64,000 nucleotides of DNA from Pholiota molesta (Eukaryota > Basidiomycota > Agaricomycetes > Agaricales > Strophariaceae): positions 248,001-312,000 of the forward strand of contig JACGCK010000035.1 of assembly GCA_014925825.1 (NCBI GenBank). Reading direction: 5' to 3'. Shown here in pieces: positions 34,645 through 45,899 of the stretch; within the stretch, counting starts at the first letter, position 1; every line of letters starts with the position of its first letter. The notes beneath the pieces are model-generated. The model saw only the letters and a program-made list of their open reading frames with translations. It ran no database searches and had not been told where the DNA came from. Made by a program: the position numbers and the translations under genes.

Positions 34645-35166
34645 ATGCATTTCACCAAGTTCATCACCGCCTTCATCGTCGTCGCCGCCACTAGCGCGTT
34701 CGCATCGCCCTCCTTCCGCCACGAAAGCGCCGAGCTCACCGGCGCCGGCGGCATGGACAGCATGGACATGGAAGGCTCCTCCTTCCACCACCACGGCCAC
34801 GGCCACGGCGACGAAGGCGGCTCCCGCGCCTTCGACTCCTCCGACGCCGCCGACATGGCCGCGCCGCCCGCGGAGCAGTTCTCCGAGGCGCCGGAGAGCT
34901 CGCTGCAGACGGCGAGCCGGATGTACTGCTGGTACGGGCGCTGCCTGCACCGCCACTACCGCTGGCGGCGCTGCCCGTGGGGCTCGCGCCCCGTGCGCTA
35001 CGTGTGGTGCGGGCGCGGGTACTGGTGGATCCGCGCGGTGTGCTGCCGCTACAGGCACTGCCTCACGGGCGCCGCCGACGAGGCGGAGGTGGATAGCTCG
35101 GTCAATGAGATGGAGGGCAACGGGTTCGAGCACGGGTCGGAGGGAGAGCAGAGCCGCATGCACTGA
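34645..35166 (+). CDS. Small secreted Cys/Trp/His-rich protein, 173 aa, single exon
   Basis: Starts MHFTKFITAFIVVAATSAFA, a clear signal peptide. Residues about 30-75 are acidic and Gly/His-rich, including HHHGHGHG. Residues about 92-133 form a basic aromatic domain with seven Cys: Y-C-W-Y-G-R-C, H-Y-R-W-R-R-C-P-W-G-S, V-W-C-G-R-G-Y-W-W-I, then V-C-C-R-Y-R-H-C. The tail is acidic with Glu, Ser and His. The Cys spacing does not match a hydrophobin, which needs eight. No relative recognised. Size, secretion signal and Cys content fit the effector-like small secreted protein class; the His runs suggest metal binding. TATA-like sequence is not obvious; coding DNA is much richer in GC than its flanks. 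Confidence 0.75.
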   Translation: MHFTKFITAFIVVAATSAFASPSFRHESAELTGAGGMDSMDMEGSSFHHHGHGHGDEGGSRAFDSSDAADMAAPPAEQFSEAPESSLQTASRMYCWYGRCLHRHYRWRRCPWGSRPVRYVWCGRGYWWIRAVCCRYRHCLTGAADEAEVDSSVNEMEGNGFEHGSEGEQSRMH

Positions 35167-37419
35167 TGCGCTTCCGCGTGGAGGAGCGGAAGTTGGGTCT
35201 GGAAGTCTGAGTTTCTAGGGTGCAGGGACAGAGTTGTTATACAGAATCGTTAGAATCGTTTGTGTTCATGTTCGTAGTCCACAGGGTGATGAGTGGGCAA
35301 TTGTGATCGATGCCGTGCCATTTCTTTGCCAGAGTTGATTCTGCGACTGAGAACGAAACGTAATCTGAGATGATATTCGACAAGGGAAATCAGTATTTAG
35401 AACCCTATTTTGGCGCAACGAAATCAGTGTAGAGGATACCAAATCTCTGCGGACAATGAGAACATGTTTCCCGTCACTCCTTGGGTCAGATCACACTAAC
35501 GGTGAGGGTGATCATCAGTACGACCGCGGCACGACCAAGACGTGGCGTTGGATGAACTAGGAAAACATTCCGATGCTTTCACATCCGACGGAACTGAGTA
35601 GGATGTGAAGATAAGGAATGGGCCGATTACAGGATTTGTGGGATGAACAGATGCAGGACTCTGCCTGACTCTGCGGCCGTTAGGCAGGTAAAACTGACGG
35701 ACAAGGCTCAGCGTCAACATTCAGATCTCAGACTCGAAGAAGTTCAATAGAGTTTATTGACGTCGAAAGTAAGAAATGTAGAACAACGAGCATCTTTAAT
35801 AGATCCAACCCAGATAAATGCATCGACACGTAGCGAGAAAGAATCAACACACGATTATCATCCAACGACTGGAGACTTTCTCAACCCAATCCCAATCCCG
35901 AGCTTTCCATCGACAACGCGACCGCCACTACACCACAGGAACCCAAACCAGGGAGCAAGGTCGAGAGTAAAAGAAGAGGAAGAAAGGCCGCCATCAGATC
36001 CATAAAGGCCCGTCCCTTTGTTGTAAACAAGGTATGCGGTGCCGAACGGGCGAGGTCAGCGCCGCCTGCGCGCCCCGGCTCGCGCCAGGGCAGCGCGGCT
36101 GGCTCATCGCACTGCACCAAACTGCGTATCGTCATGGGCGGTTATTGATTGTGGAAGAATCAGAGAGGAAGGTAGGGCGTGGGAGCGGTGGGTTTTTATG
36201 GCTCGATACGGGTGTTGTTGGGAAGAAATAAAATAAATAAATAATAAATAAAAATATTCAAGCTCTTCAAGAAATTGACTCACAGACCAGTAAGCAACAG
36301 CAACAACATGCATCTAATAGCGCAGTTAGTACCCGAAATGCGAGTACTAAACACCTGAGAAATATCAAGAGGTGCAGTTTTGTTTTCAGTCTGGAGAACA
36401 ATAAAAGACAGGCATTCAGAGTAAGGGAAACATGGCAGAATTTCAACAGATCAGCTGCATTTCAGGTCTTAAAATACCACTCAAAAATAAGCTTTTACCA
36501 TGCCGGAATAGTCAAATTTTTTTCCGCGCGCTGCGCGCCTTGAAACACTCGTCATGAGTAATTTATTAGGGCGCCTATTCTCAAAAAAAATCGTGTATCA
36601 TTCTAAATTATGCCAGTCACCGGTTGCTTTCATTAAGATAGCTTTAAAATTACATTTTTGACTCTTTATATACTCCTGTATAATTTTTAAAAGGATTGGA
36701 AGCTGCCAGAATTTACCTGCACTTCACAGAAATGCAAGAACATCGAAACTGACTAGCTGGACGAGCCGTGTTACGCAGTGTCACGATCAGTCACATGTCT
36801 GCCAGATGACCTCAAGGGCCGTAGACACCTATATGGTGTGTTTCTCCAGCTCAAACTGAATATCTAGAGCACAGACACTTTCATAGACTTAAAAAGAATG
36901 TAATTCTTAAATTTTACACATTTAAGATGCATGGTACGCGAAAATCTGACTGCCCAGTGTGCTGTCACAACAGAGTGACATGAAAAAATACCTTATCTTA
37001 GGTAATAAAATTCCGTATCGGTATCGGTATCGTCCAACAACACCACTAGCGAGCCGTTTTTATGCGCGCGGCGGAGTTCCCACGAGGTTGGGGATGCACG
37101 GACCAGTCACGCGTTAGTTTTTGACAGTCCGCCAGCCTGCGAAGCCTCATCGTCGTGCGTGGCAATGGGAACTCTGAATGAACCCAAGTATAACGGCGCA
37201 TGGGAGAAGCGTACTTAGGAGATCGCGAACCGTCTTCTTGGAGACAATGTCTCATAGACGATGCGTTAAAGTTGATGACTTTGCATTGAACTCTACGGTA
37301 TAAATGATTCAATGGTTGATGGTAAGAAAATATAGACAGTTGTAAAGTAAACTAAAGCGAAGAATGATAGAAGCACTCGCGCACTAGGTCACGGCAGGGG
37401 AGTAGAAAGATAACGAAGA
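35167..37419. other. Long intergenic stretch
   Basis: AT-rich DNA with a (GTATCG)3 run near 37014-37032 and A/T tracts around 36510-36590. Short frames on both strands are not convincing. No gene assigned. Confidence 0.4.
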
Positions 37420-37719
37420 TATGGTACAATGGGTTGACAGCTACAGAGTTCGCTGGAATTTAGACGAGGGAATACAGCAATGAGGATAGAGCCTGAGAAT
37501 AGGGAAACCGAAGGAGGAGACAGAGAGGATTCCAAAGTTAAAACTTGAATGAGTAGGATGAGTGAATGCAATGATATAAATAGAGATAAGTATAAAACCG
37601 TCCGTTGTGCGATGCAATCTATAAAGTCTGAATGAAGTGATGTTTCGCGGAGACGAATGGTGGAGAATGCGCGCAGTCGACGCATATGATGAGGGAGAAA
37701 GGTGCAAGCCCGATAAGGA

Positions 37720-38976
37720 TCAGAGATAGTTCGACGCGCCGAAGTTATCGAGAGACGTGGAAACACTCCAGTTCGGGTCGAAGTAGCTGAAGTCCACGTC
37801 AGAGTAGTCGGTTGGGTTGACAGACGGAACGAATGTGTCATCATAACTGAAGTCGTGGCTGTTCAGATAGACAGGAGCCCCATCGACAACCGCCGGCTGA
37901 TATTCCAGACATTGCTCCAGCATATGAGCACCGTAGCTCTGCTCGTTTGCCAGAAAAGGAACAGACGGATCCGTTGAATGCAAGCCAAGGTCAAACGCAG
38001 CGACGTTCTGGAACTCGTGTTGGGAGTCTGTCAGCGGGTTTCCGAGTCCGTAAGCAGGGATGAACGGTGTAGACGAGGCACTCCAGCACTGCTGGGTGTA
38101 GGCATCTTCTTGGCCCGGAATAGGAGGCAATAGATCTGCACACACAACGTTGATATCGAACGACGGATCAGAGAAGAACTCTAGAGGCATGGAATCGAAG
38201 TTGGGGCACGGAGAATGGACCGACTGAGACACCGCGTTGTAGTAGTCGAAGGAACTTGACGGCGTTGGAAGTGGGGCGATGGGGAGATCGGAGCCGAACT
38301 CACAAAGAACGTACTCCCAGGAAGCGGAAGGCGTTGAGTCGGAGACAGAGCTGGACGGGGACAGAAGGGGGAGGGAGTGCGACCCAGTAGGAGTGCCCTC
38401 ACAGCCCGATGTGTGAGCCTGCTCGTCTACTGTGCATGGCGCGTCGCCAGTCGGGTGAGATTCCGTGACCGGGAAGACACCTGGGCAGGATTCGGTGGCC
38501 GGGATGGAGTCGACGTGATCTGGTTCGACAGAAGGAGCCAAGGTCGAACGGGCTTTGCGTGATTTCGAACTGGGTGAGCGGCGCGTCGACGTAGGACCGC
38601 AGTTGGAAAAGCTGGTAGAACGTCAATGAGTGTCCAGGATCGGAAGTGAACGTGTATCGACTCACTGGACGTTCTCAATGTGGATTCTCATATTGGATTT
38701 CTCCGTCATGGAAGTGCTACATATCGGGCAGGACCATCGTCTCCTAGGATAAGGCGCAGTGAGCAACCGACCGATGACGGCAAAGAGAGATTGACTGACT
38801 CTTTGATGTGGATTGCCGCTAGATGGCGTTTTACGTCGGCGTGACGAGACAAGGTAATCGTGCAGCCTTCTACAGGGCAAGTCTGGACAAAAGAAAAGAC
38901 AAGAAGGTATCAGTACAAGAGCCAACAACAATAACGCGACAATGGAAAGGGTACGCACGTGACGAATGGCAGGCAT
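37720..38976 (-). CDS. Two-finger C2H2 zinc-finger protein, copy 2
   Basis: Inverted duplicate of the gene at 7499-8755. Exon 1 MPAIRH ends at a GTGCGT donor; finger 1 is CPVEGCTITLSRHADVKRH..H; a phase-2 intron follows; finger 2 is CPICSTSMTEKSNMRIH with its final His codon split CA|C by the third intron. The last exon runs through HFSNCGPTSTRRSPSSKSRK and a Ser/Pro/Asp/Tyr-rich region to YSDVDFSYFDPNWSVST and DNFGASNYL. Finger 2 here has C-x2-C spacing, against C-x4-C in copy 1. The basic stretch RRSPSSKSRKAR may help nuclear import. As in copy 1, a long in-frame leader without an ATG precedes the chosen start. Confidence 0.82.
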
Positions 38977-39288
38977 GGCTGGAAATAGATTGATGGGGAG
39001 TAGTTGTGGATAGGAGGCGCTCTGGGACGCGTTCGCGTACAAGGTTCGGGAATCGGGGACGGGAGGGAGGAGCTCGGGATGTTCGATAGAGGCAAAGCGA
39101 CGAATGTCGGGGAGGATGGGGGACCAAAGCACCCCCGCCCTGCTCGAACTTATACCTCTCAAAAAACAGTTGGATTGGTTTTGATGGCATTCAGTTTATT
39201 CCCTCCTTTATCGAGGGACTGTATTTTCTACCATGTTAAGGAGGGGGAAGAGACAGAATACTATAGTCAGGTTTACCGCCGGATTGGC

Positions 39289-39464
39289 CAAGACCTGGTT
39301 TTTGTTTATTACTACGTATGGTAGAGAATTTGGGGCCGAGCACAAGACCTGCGGGCTCGGGGCGATGACAATTGGTCAAGACCTGGTTTTTGTTTATTAC
39401 TACGTATGGTAGAGAATTTGGGGCCGAGCACAAGACCTGCGGGCTCGGGGCGATGACAATTGGT
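39289..39464. repeat. Perfect 88-bp tandem duplication
   Basis: Unit 39289-39376 is repeated exactly at 39377-39464 (starts CAAGACCTGGTTTTTGTTTA). The other copy of the block, near 7100-7190, has one unit only. Confidence 0.93.
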
Positions 39465-40287
39465 CGCGATCGACGTTTTGGGCCAGTGGCTCGCATTAGC
39501 CGAGTCGTTATGCCTTCCTAAGGAATCGTCTTTGTTTGGATACGTTGCCACTCATCGCGTCCAGCTTTATAACGCTCGAATTGACTCGGAGGGACATTGT
39601 ATGTGTCCCGCAAGCAGTGTAGACGTTGGCACTCAAGCTTAGGTATCTTAGCGCTCGCCTGTCATACTAATCAATCACATTAACTCAGGGTTTCGATTTG
39701 CTACCTTGTGTTTGGCGCCCATTCAGCAAAATTCAAATCTATTTTCCTGCACAGCTAATACAAACGTTCAAAACATGAGCAATGGATGTATAGCCCTACA
39801 CTCGGGCTTATAGTGCCACTCACCCGCACTGCAATCCGGCAGCAGGAATCAGCAGAATATTCGACTGGAATGTTGCTTGAATTGTTGATTAATGGAGATT
39901 AAATTTCAAATTGATCATCTGACACGACATTGATCAGTGGCTCAGGCGCGCGAGCGCATGTTTAACCGCTCAGCGCTCTGTATCCACTCTCCGAGCCTCG
40001 GTTAGCCGTGTTACGCGGCTATGTTCTGCCAGATGTGGGGGGTGACGTAGCGCAGGTGGCTGCGCGAATGTGTGGCACTACGTACTTGCCGCATCCAGGA
40101 ATGTCGGTGAGCGCTTGAAAGTCGAACACTGAGCGGTGGATGCAGTGGCCCGCCCGCGCGAATTTGTTCTCGTTGGTCAGTGCATCCACAGCGTAAACTT
40201 GGACTTCATGAACTTTATATACGCTAAGAAATCCTTCTAGATGTTCGGGGTTATTTGAAGTAAGGAAGGTATTACATGACTGATGAC

Positions 40288-41667
40288 TTACCTATCAACT
40301 GCCTTCGAAGTGTTTTCGACGTCATCGAGGTGCATCTGAGGCCCAAAGCTGCTCGCGCGTGGCGCTATATGGATCGTCGATATTTGCACGATACCTTCTG
40401 ATTCTCCATTGGACGCTGTGAGGCCGAGACCGATTCGGATTATGACCATCGAAAATACGAGGCCCTAGTATCAATAGAATGTCAATCCTTCAGTTCTTCA
40501 AAAGAATGCACCACGTACGATGATTGAGGACAACTACAAACCAATAATGATCAGCCATGAGCGGTCGTACATGTACCACGGATCGGGAAGAAAACGTACT
40601 GCATCCAGTATGAGATTGGTGATTAACGACCCCGTTCCATATGCGATAAGTAAAATGATCAATGTCGCGGAGTAAATCGCGCCAGACTCGATGACGAGGA
40701 GGAACACAGGGCGAAGGCTGTTTCCTACTAATGTTCCTGTACGGCGGTTAAAATACCATATCCGGTATGCGACGAGACCTTTGGCCAGCGTTAGCCTTCG
40801 AAATGCGCTGTAAGTGGGGGAGATTTGACCTGTACACAGTAGGTTCGTTGCAAGCGTTGTGGTTGGGAAAAAGTAGAACCATTCGTACAGCGGCGGATTG
40901 GCAGTTGGGACAAAAGATGTCTTCGCGAAGAAAATTAGAATGCGAATATCGACGACTATTCAAGTTTCAAGCGAATTTCTGTTAGACTCGCATCAAGTAT
41001 GCAGGAGAGGGAAAGGAAGAGTCGTACTTGCACTCCCAAACATCAGAAGGAGAGGGAAGATTATAACGGATAGTCTATCTCCCCATATCTTATAGGCTCG
41101 CCAAAGCTAGACGAAAATGGCTGGGCATGAAAGTTAATGAGGTAAAGTATGTGACGTTGACCGACCACCAGCCCGTCCCCCAGCAAGATTTGGGTCATGA
41201 ATATTGACATTTCGAAGACGTACGTGAACTCTGATAGTCGAATGAAGAACGCGTATGTCCCTCCGGGTTCGTTTCTGAGTATGATGAAGGCCTTGATAAT
41301 ACGTACATAGCTAACGCTAATATGCTGATGAGGGAGCTACGTGAGTGAGGAGTGGAAAACACAACTGAAGAGGCGTACCAGAGTTGCAATGAGGAACATG
41401 AGAGTTGAGATAATTATCATGCTCTTGTTTATTGAGTGGGCGCTCTGACGCTTTTTGACGAGCACCCAGCAGGTAAGAACAAAAGAAAGAATATAGACGC
41501 CTGAACGATTAATAATCAGGCATTAGGAAGTCGGGGGAATTAAAAAAAAACGACACCATAGAGAGTGCTCTCGATAAATATTGATATAAGTTTTGCCTAG
41601 CAAGATGATTGTGAGGTGAGGCGTGAATAAATTCAGACTGTTTTACCTCTTCTACCGTGAAGGGCAT
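40288..41667 (-). CDS. Multi-pass membrane protein (7-TM-like), Agaricomycete family
   Basis: Minus-strand gene with at least seven exons. Start at ATG 41667 (MPFTVEE), then GVYILSFVLTCWVLVKKRQS, SLISILALAM, AFIILRNEPGGTYAFFIRLS, SIFMTQILLGDGLVV, LWRAYKIWGDRLSVIIFPLL, GLVAYRIWYFNRRTG with LRPVFLLVIESGAIYSATLI, and GLVFSMVIIRIGLGLTASNG to the stop at 40288. The pattern NDPGG..A, LLGDG-x-V-x-x-R, LW-x-x-Y-x-W and ESGA-I/L-YS is one I recall from a very large family in mushrooms without known function. Related in plan to genes A1-A5 and B1-B2, which have the same Q/E-SGA-x-YS step. Confidence 0.75.
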
Positions 41668-42161
41668 TGTAATTGCAGATTGAGCTTGACTGTCAGTGGA
41701 AAGTGACTATAAGAATAATTGAATATTCGGTTGCGCCCAAAGCCTTCAACCTTTGGACGTCTGTTCACGGTCAGACTTGGGTCAGACTGATCTGACTCCA
41801 ATAACAGGATTTCTAAGAATATATGTATGTATAACTCTGAGCGCTGATATGTATGGCGACCGCAGTCAACTCATCCATGGCTTTAGCAACCACAGATACT
41901 TCCTTACACCGCGGTGTAAATTTGTTAGCATCACCCGTTTACATGCCATGTAAAATGATTTACGAGCCTGGAGAGGCTGCGCTGTCAGAGGCGAACGGGA
42001 TCGAGAAGGGCGCTGCGGCATTGAGCCCCGCAGCGTATTAGCTAAGGCAAAATAATACAGCACATTCGGATTTACTAGATGAAGAGTAAAAGTTATAATT
42101 CTTGAAACTGCAGCGTGTAAAATATGTAAGAACCTAGGCAATACGATAGCGTTTATTCGCT
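41668..42161. other. Intergenic, nothing identified
   Basis: Upstream of one minus-strand gene and downstream of another; no other feature found. Confidence 0.5.
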
Positions 42162-43412
42162 TTAGCTTCCCACCTTTTCTCCGTCGGCGAATGTCATTTT
42201 ATCAGCGTCAGTAGGAATATTATTTGGCCCTTCCTCAACATCTGCCCGATTACTAGGCGTGTGGAATTGGAGCCCAGAAAAATGGGCTGTGGATGGATAC
42301 ACGGTCTTAGCAGAGAGAAGACCAACACGAGCAACCATAATGGTTGCCGACAATCCCTGTTTAATCATTAGCTCAATGTAACTACGCATAGAGGGGGGAC
42401 GTACAGAAACATAAACACCGATAGCTTGGATGTAGTTTTGGGCGCAAATGGACCGCGTATGTATTATATTTGACCCAGGTAATACACCGCTTATGGCAGT
42501 AGCCAGTGCTGTGAGAGAATAGACTGCGCCCGATTGGACAACGATATCGATGATGTGCCTGTATAGTTTTCTGGAAAATTCTGTCTGACTGGAGGACGAA
42601 TAGATCTTATAGGCAATGAGGGCGGTCGTGATAAGGCTAGTGGCAAATGTGATAAAGTATGCCGTGACCACCAAGTCATTGAATGTGGCTGCTAATGTCG
42701 GAGACACAGCTGAATTATTGTATGCTGCGCGAAGCACTGGCTGAACCAAGAATAGCCCTTGAAACGAAAAAGGATTAGTTGATGTACGATGGCATGACTG
42801 CTGGACTTACCGAATTCAACGACGAGCAGAAACGACGGTACCAATATGACACGAAACGACTGACCCCAGACAAAGAAACAGCGCCATATCTGTTTGTGAT
42901 ATACTGTAAATCTTGAACCCATTTACGCAGGAGTTTTACGCACAAGAAGCCCATCGGCAAGTATCAAGACAATATAGATCGCAATGTCGCTCGCAAGAAC
43001 CAACCACTCTGGATTAGCGTATAACGGTGAGAAGACCGAGTTTCGTGTGCCCCCATTGCCAATGAATTGTCCTTTCATTTCATACCACTGAAAGCCAGTA
43101 TGGACAATGCTACTCAAGCATTGGATAGTGATAGTTGCTGGAATTACGCGGTGGTTGGAAGCGTTCCTTGGGACTGTGAATCTGTCAGACAAATATTCGA
43201 TGCCCAGCGATTTTTCGGAAACTTACCATAAGTATACATCGTTCCGATGTAAATTACGATATAAATTCCTGCCAGAAAGTTATTCTACCGCAATTTAGCA
43301 GAGATCATGCAAACGCACCCATTAAAAAGACATGAACGACGGTGGCATCAAATGCGCTGATGATAGCTGACTTTGGGATATCCATTGACACAGGTATGTA
43401 GAGTTCCGACAT
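42162..43412 (-). CDS. Membrane protein A3, intact member of family A
   Basis: Exons: MSELYIPVSMDIPKSAIISA (start 43412); IYIVIYIGTMYTY; VPRNASNHRVIPATITIQCL with FQWYEMKGQFIGNGG and LILADGLLV; IWRCFFVWGQSFRVILVPSF; FITFATSLITTALIAYKIYS with LYRHIIDIVVQSGAVYSLTA, LATAISGVLPGSN and IQAIGVYV; then GLSATIMVARVGLL and a Ser/Asp-rich tail to GEKVGS. All six exons present in the family are here and joins keep frame. About seven hydrophobic segments; probably plasma or internal membrane. Function unknown. Confidence 0.75.
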
Positions 43413-45899
43413 ATTGTAGCGTAGAGTGTCGAGATACTGAATTTCTGAAGCGTTGAAGGTTTTATATATCACTTATTGGAGCGATGTGAAGATGATAAGG
43501 TTTTTGTTCTGAAATTTCCTGGCGTTGACACATTTCTGATGTTTCAAGAGCTCAACTCGTCCTATGATTCTGTAATGTTTATGTGGAATCAGTTTTCATA
43601 CACATGCTTACCCCTCTGAGATTTCGTAACTGAATTGTTCTGCTATTCAATCTAACATTCCGCAGGGCGGAAACGCTATACTTACTTTGCACATCTATCG
43701 CTGATACACTAACACAGCTTCTTGAGCGAGATTTATTCCGAAACTAGTCTAGTCTTATCACATAAATTCAGTTCAGTAGCTTGTTCAGACAAGGTGTGCC
43801 CATTGAGCGTCTCCTGAGATGTGCGAAACAGGTTGGTGTGGGCGTCGTTCAATTGGACTAGGTAGAAAACGATGAGATGCGTCAGCCTGTTAAATAAGGT
43901 GTGCAGCCACCAAAAATAGATAGAAAAAAATTCTGTAAGTTAATACAACGGCAGTTCGTCGGCGGCTCTAGTTGATAGCTGGCCCATTAGCCATGCCGGA
44001 TAGCTCATAGTTTTTAATGCTATTGACATGCTCTTTCTATGTTATTTCCGAGGTTTAATAACGAGTTTGGGCCGGTTCAGCAACTAACCTTCGCCTCAAC
44101 GGGCCAAGGAGCTGCTGTAATACAATACGCTCATACCAAGTCAAGTTGAACACCGTTATATCGAGAGGATGTTATTTATTTTACCCCCATATACCGTTAC
44201 AAATTCTTGACGGAAGCTGTAGAATAGTAACGCGTCCTTATTCCTAACTTTTTGAACTTCTACTTCAGCGGGCGGGCGTGGACGCCGAGTGGGCCTGAGC
44301 GCGGCAGATACGCCCCGTGCCCAGCGGCGGCCGTGCACGACGAGCGTCTCCGTCCTCGCGCCCATGCACCCGTCACCAGCCCCTGCGCGACGTCGTGCGC
44401 GAAGGACGCGGGTCGAGCGGATTGCCGGCCCGTGTACCGCTATACACGGGAACGCCCGAAGAGAGGCGCTGTTCGCTGGCCCGAATGTAATCCTTGCTTG
44501 AACCATACACGATGCTTGTAACTCTCATTGTGCCCCCCATTCTGGGCTTTTGCCCTTTACTTGTGTGCTGTTTACTTTGAACCGTTCAAGCCCCCGCAAC
44601 AGTTTTGTTTGAAGGGTTTTCCCTTCCGCTGGACCATCCAGCAGTTTTGCAGCGGTCGGCATATCAATGTGGTAGGCACCCAAGCTAGCGACCTTCTCTC
44701 GTATGCTGTGTCTTGCAATAACCAGCATCGGACATGTTTGTACATCTCCAGCGTCTTCTAGGAGGGTCTTTCGAATGTAAAAGCCCTTCAGCATCGTCTT
44801 CAAGTTTTGGGAACATGTTATGCGTTCTCGAGTTCAAATACGATGGATTATCGCAAAACCTGTCATCTAGGTAGGTTATTTGTTACGCATTCCGAATACA
44901 TACTGATATGCTCTACCTCACTTCCCCATTCTATTTCCATCACAGATTTCTCTCTGCTCAGACGCCAGATCTCGCTAGCATGTTTTCGCGCCCTTCAACG
45001 TTTTCGCTATGCGCTATGAACACAACTCAGACGGATCGACCACGTCCTCCCTTGTCGCGTACACCATTCGTGTCGAAGAGTGTGTGAGATAGGCATTAGC
45101 AATCCCAGGGGTCCCCGAGAGAGAAGGATGGCGACGAGCGGGTGAGCTAGCATCCTCCTACCCCGAAACTAAACCTGATAAAATCATGTGCAGATACCTG
45201 ACTGCTTCCTCTTCCTTTTGCGTACCGGCAACAGGTCACTACATCTGCGGCGGATTCCCAAAGGATGTCGCCGGTCTCCTGTAACGTCGTCTTCCATCTG
45301 GACCCTGCCCTCTTCTATAATCTCGCTGCTTCCATGGCCATCACGGAAAATGAAGTCTCCTTGCGGTAGAGTGTCTAAGGATGGTTCGATGAAGATGCTG
45401 AAGGGAAATTAAGCATGTGGGGGTGGATTCTTTCTATGCAAGCTAGCCGCTAGACCGTATGAGGAGCGTTTCGCGTTTTGTGTAACCTATTAAGGTATGT
45501 CTACTCTCCGTCACCGGCACCGCTCGTAAAACCCTTCTGACTAACAATGTCTTTTTTCTCTCGTTCTGCAAGCCCGACGCCTTGAGAGCCTCTACGTGTG
45601 CAGATTCTGCGTACGCTCGTTAGCTATAGCGACTCTCGTCAATCATTGATCGACAACATTCATCCTAGCTCCCTTACCATCAATGTATGTGTCTTGGGTC
45701 CCCACGTCATATCTCCTCGATGCACTTGGATTCCGCAAATCTTCTGCTCAACGCGAACTCGACGAGTTTGCGTACTGAACGTGTACAAGCCTGCCTAGGT
45801 ACTTCCTGCTCCACAACAAGAACTGATTTTCTCGTATGTAGCCTACCAGTTTCACGACTTCCTCTAGATCAATCGTCGAAATTTGTAGGTAGACGTACA
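43413..45899. other. Long stretch without a supported gene
   Basis: Short frames on both strands at 44150-45850. Some plus-strand pieces (for example GHYICGGFPKDVAGLL near 45230) look like fragments of a decayed gene, but I could not assemble or recognise one. Confidence 0.3.

Larger units (their letters stand above)
37420..39990 (-). repeat. Inverted segmental duplication, copy 2 (zinc-finger block)
   Basis: Counterpart of 6590-9250. Both copies keep the order: far 5' flank, non-coding leader, gene, 3' flank. Copy 2 carries an extra tandem duplication at 39289-39464. Confidence 0.85.

Noticed and set aside
34645..35166. Hydrophobin
   Set aside because: Seven Cys with the wrong spacing and many charged and aromatic residues; hydrophobins have eight Cys in a fixed pattern and are hydrophobic.
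44528..44803. Overlapping frames on both strands
   Set aside because: No recognised family, no splice signals and no way to tell which strand, if any, is coding.
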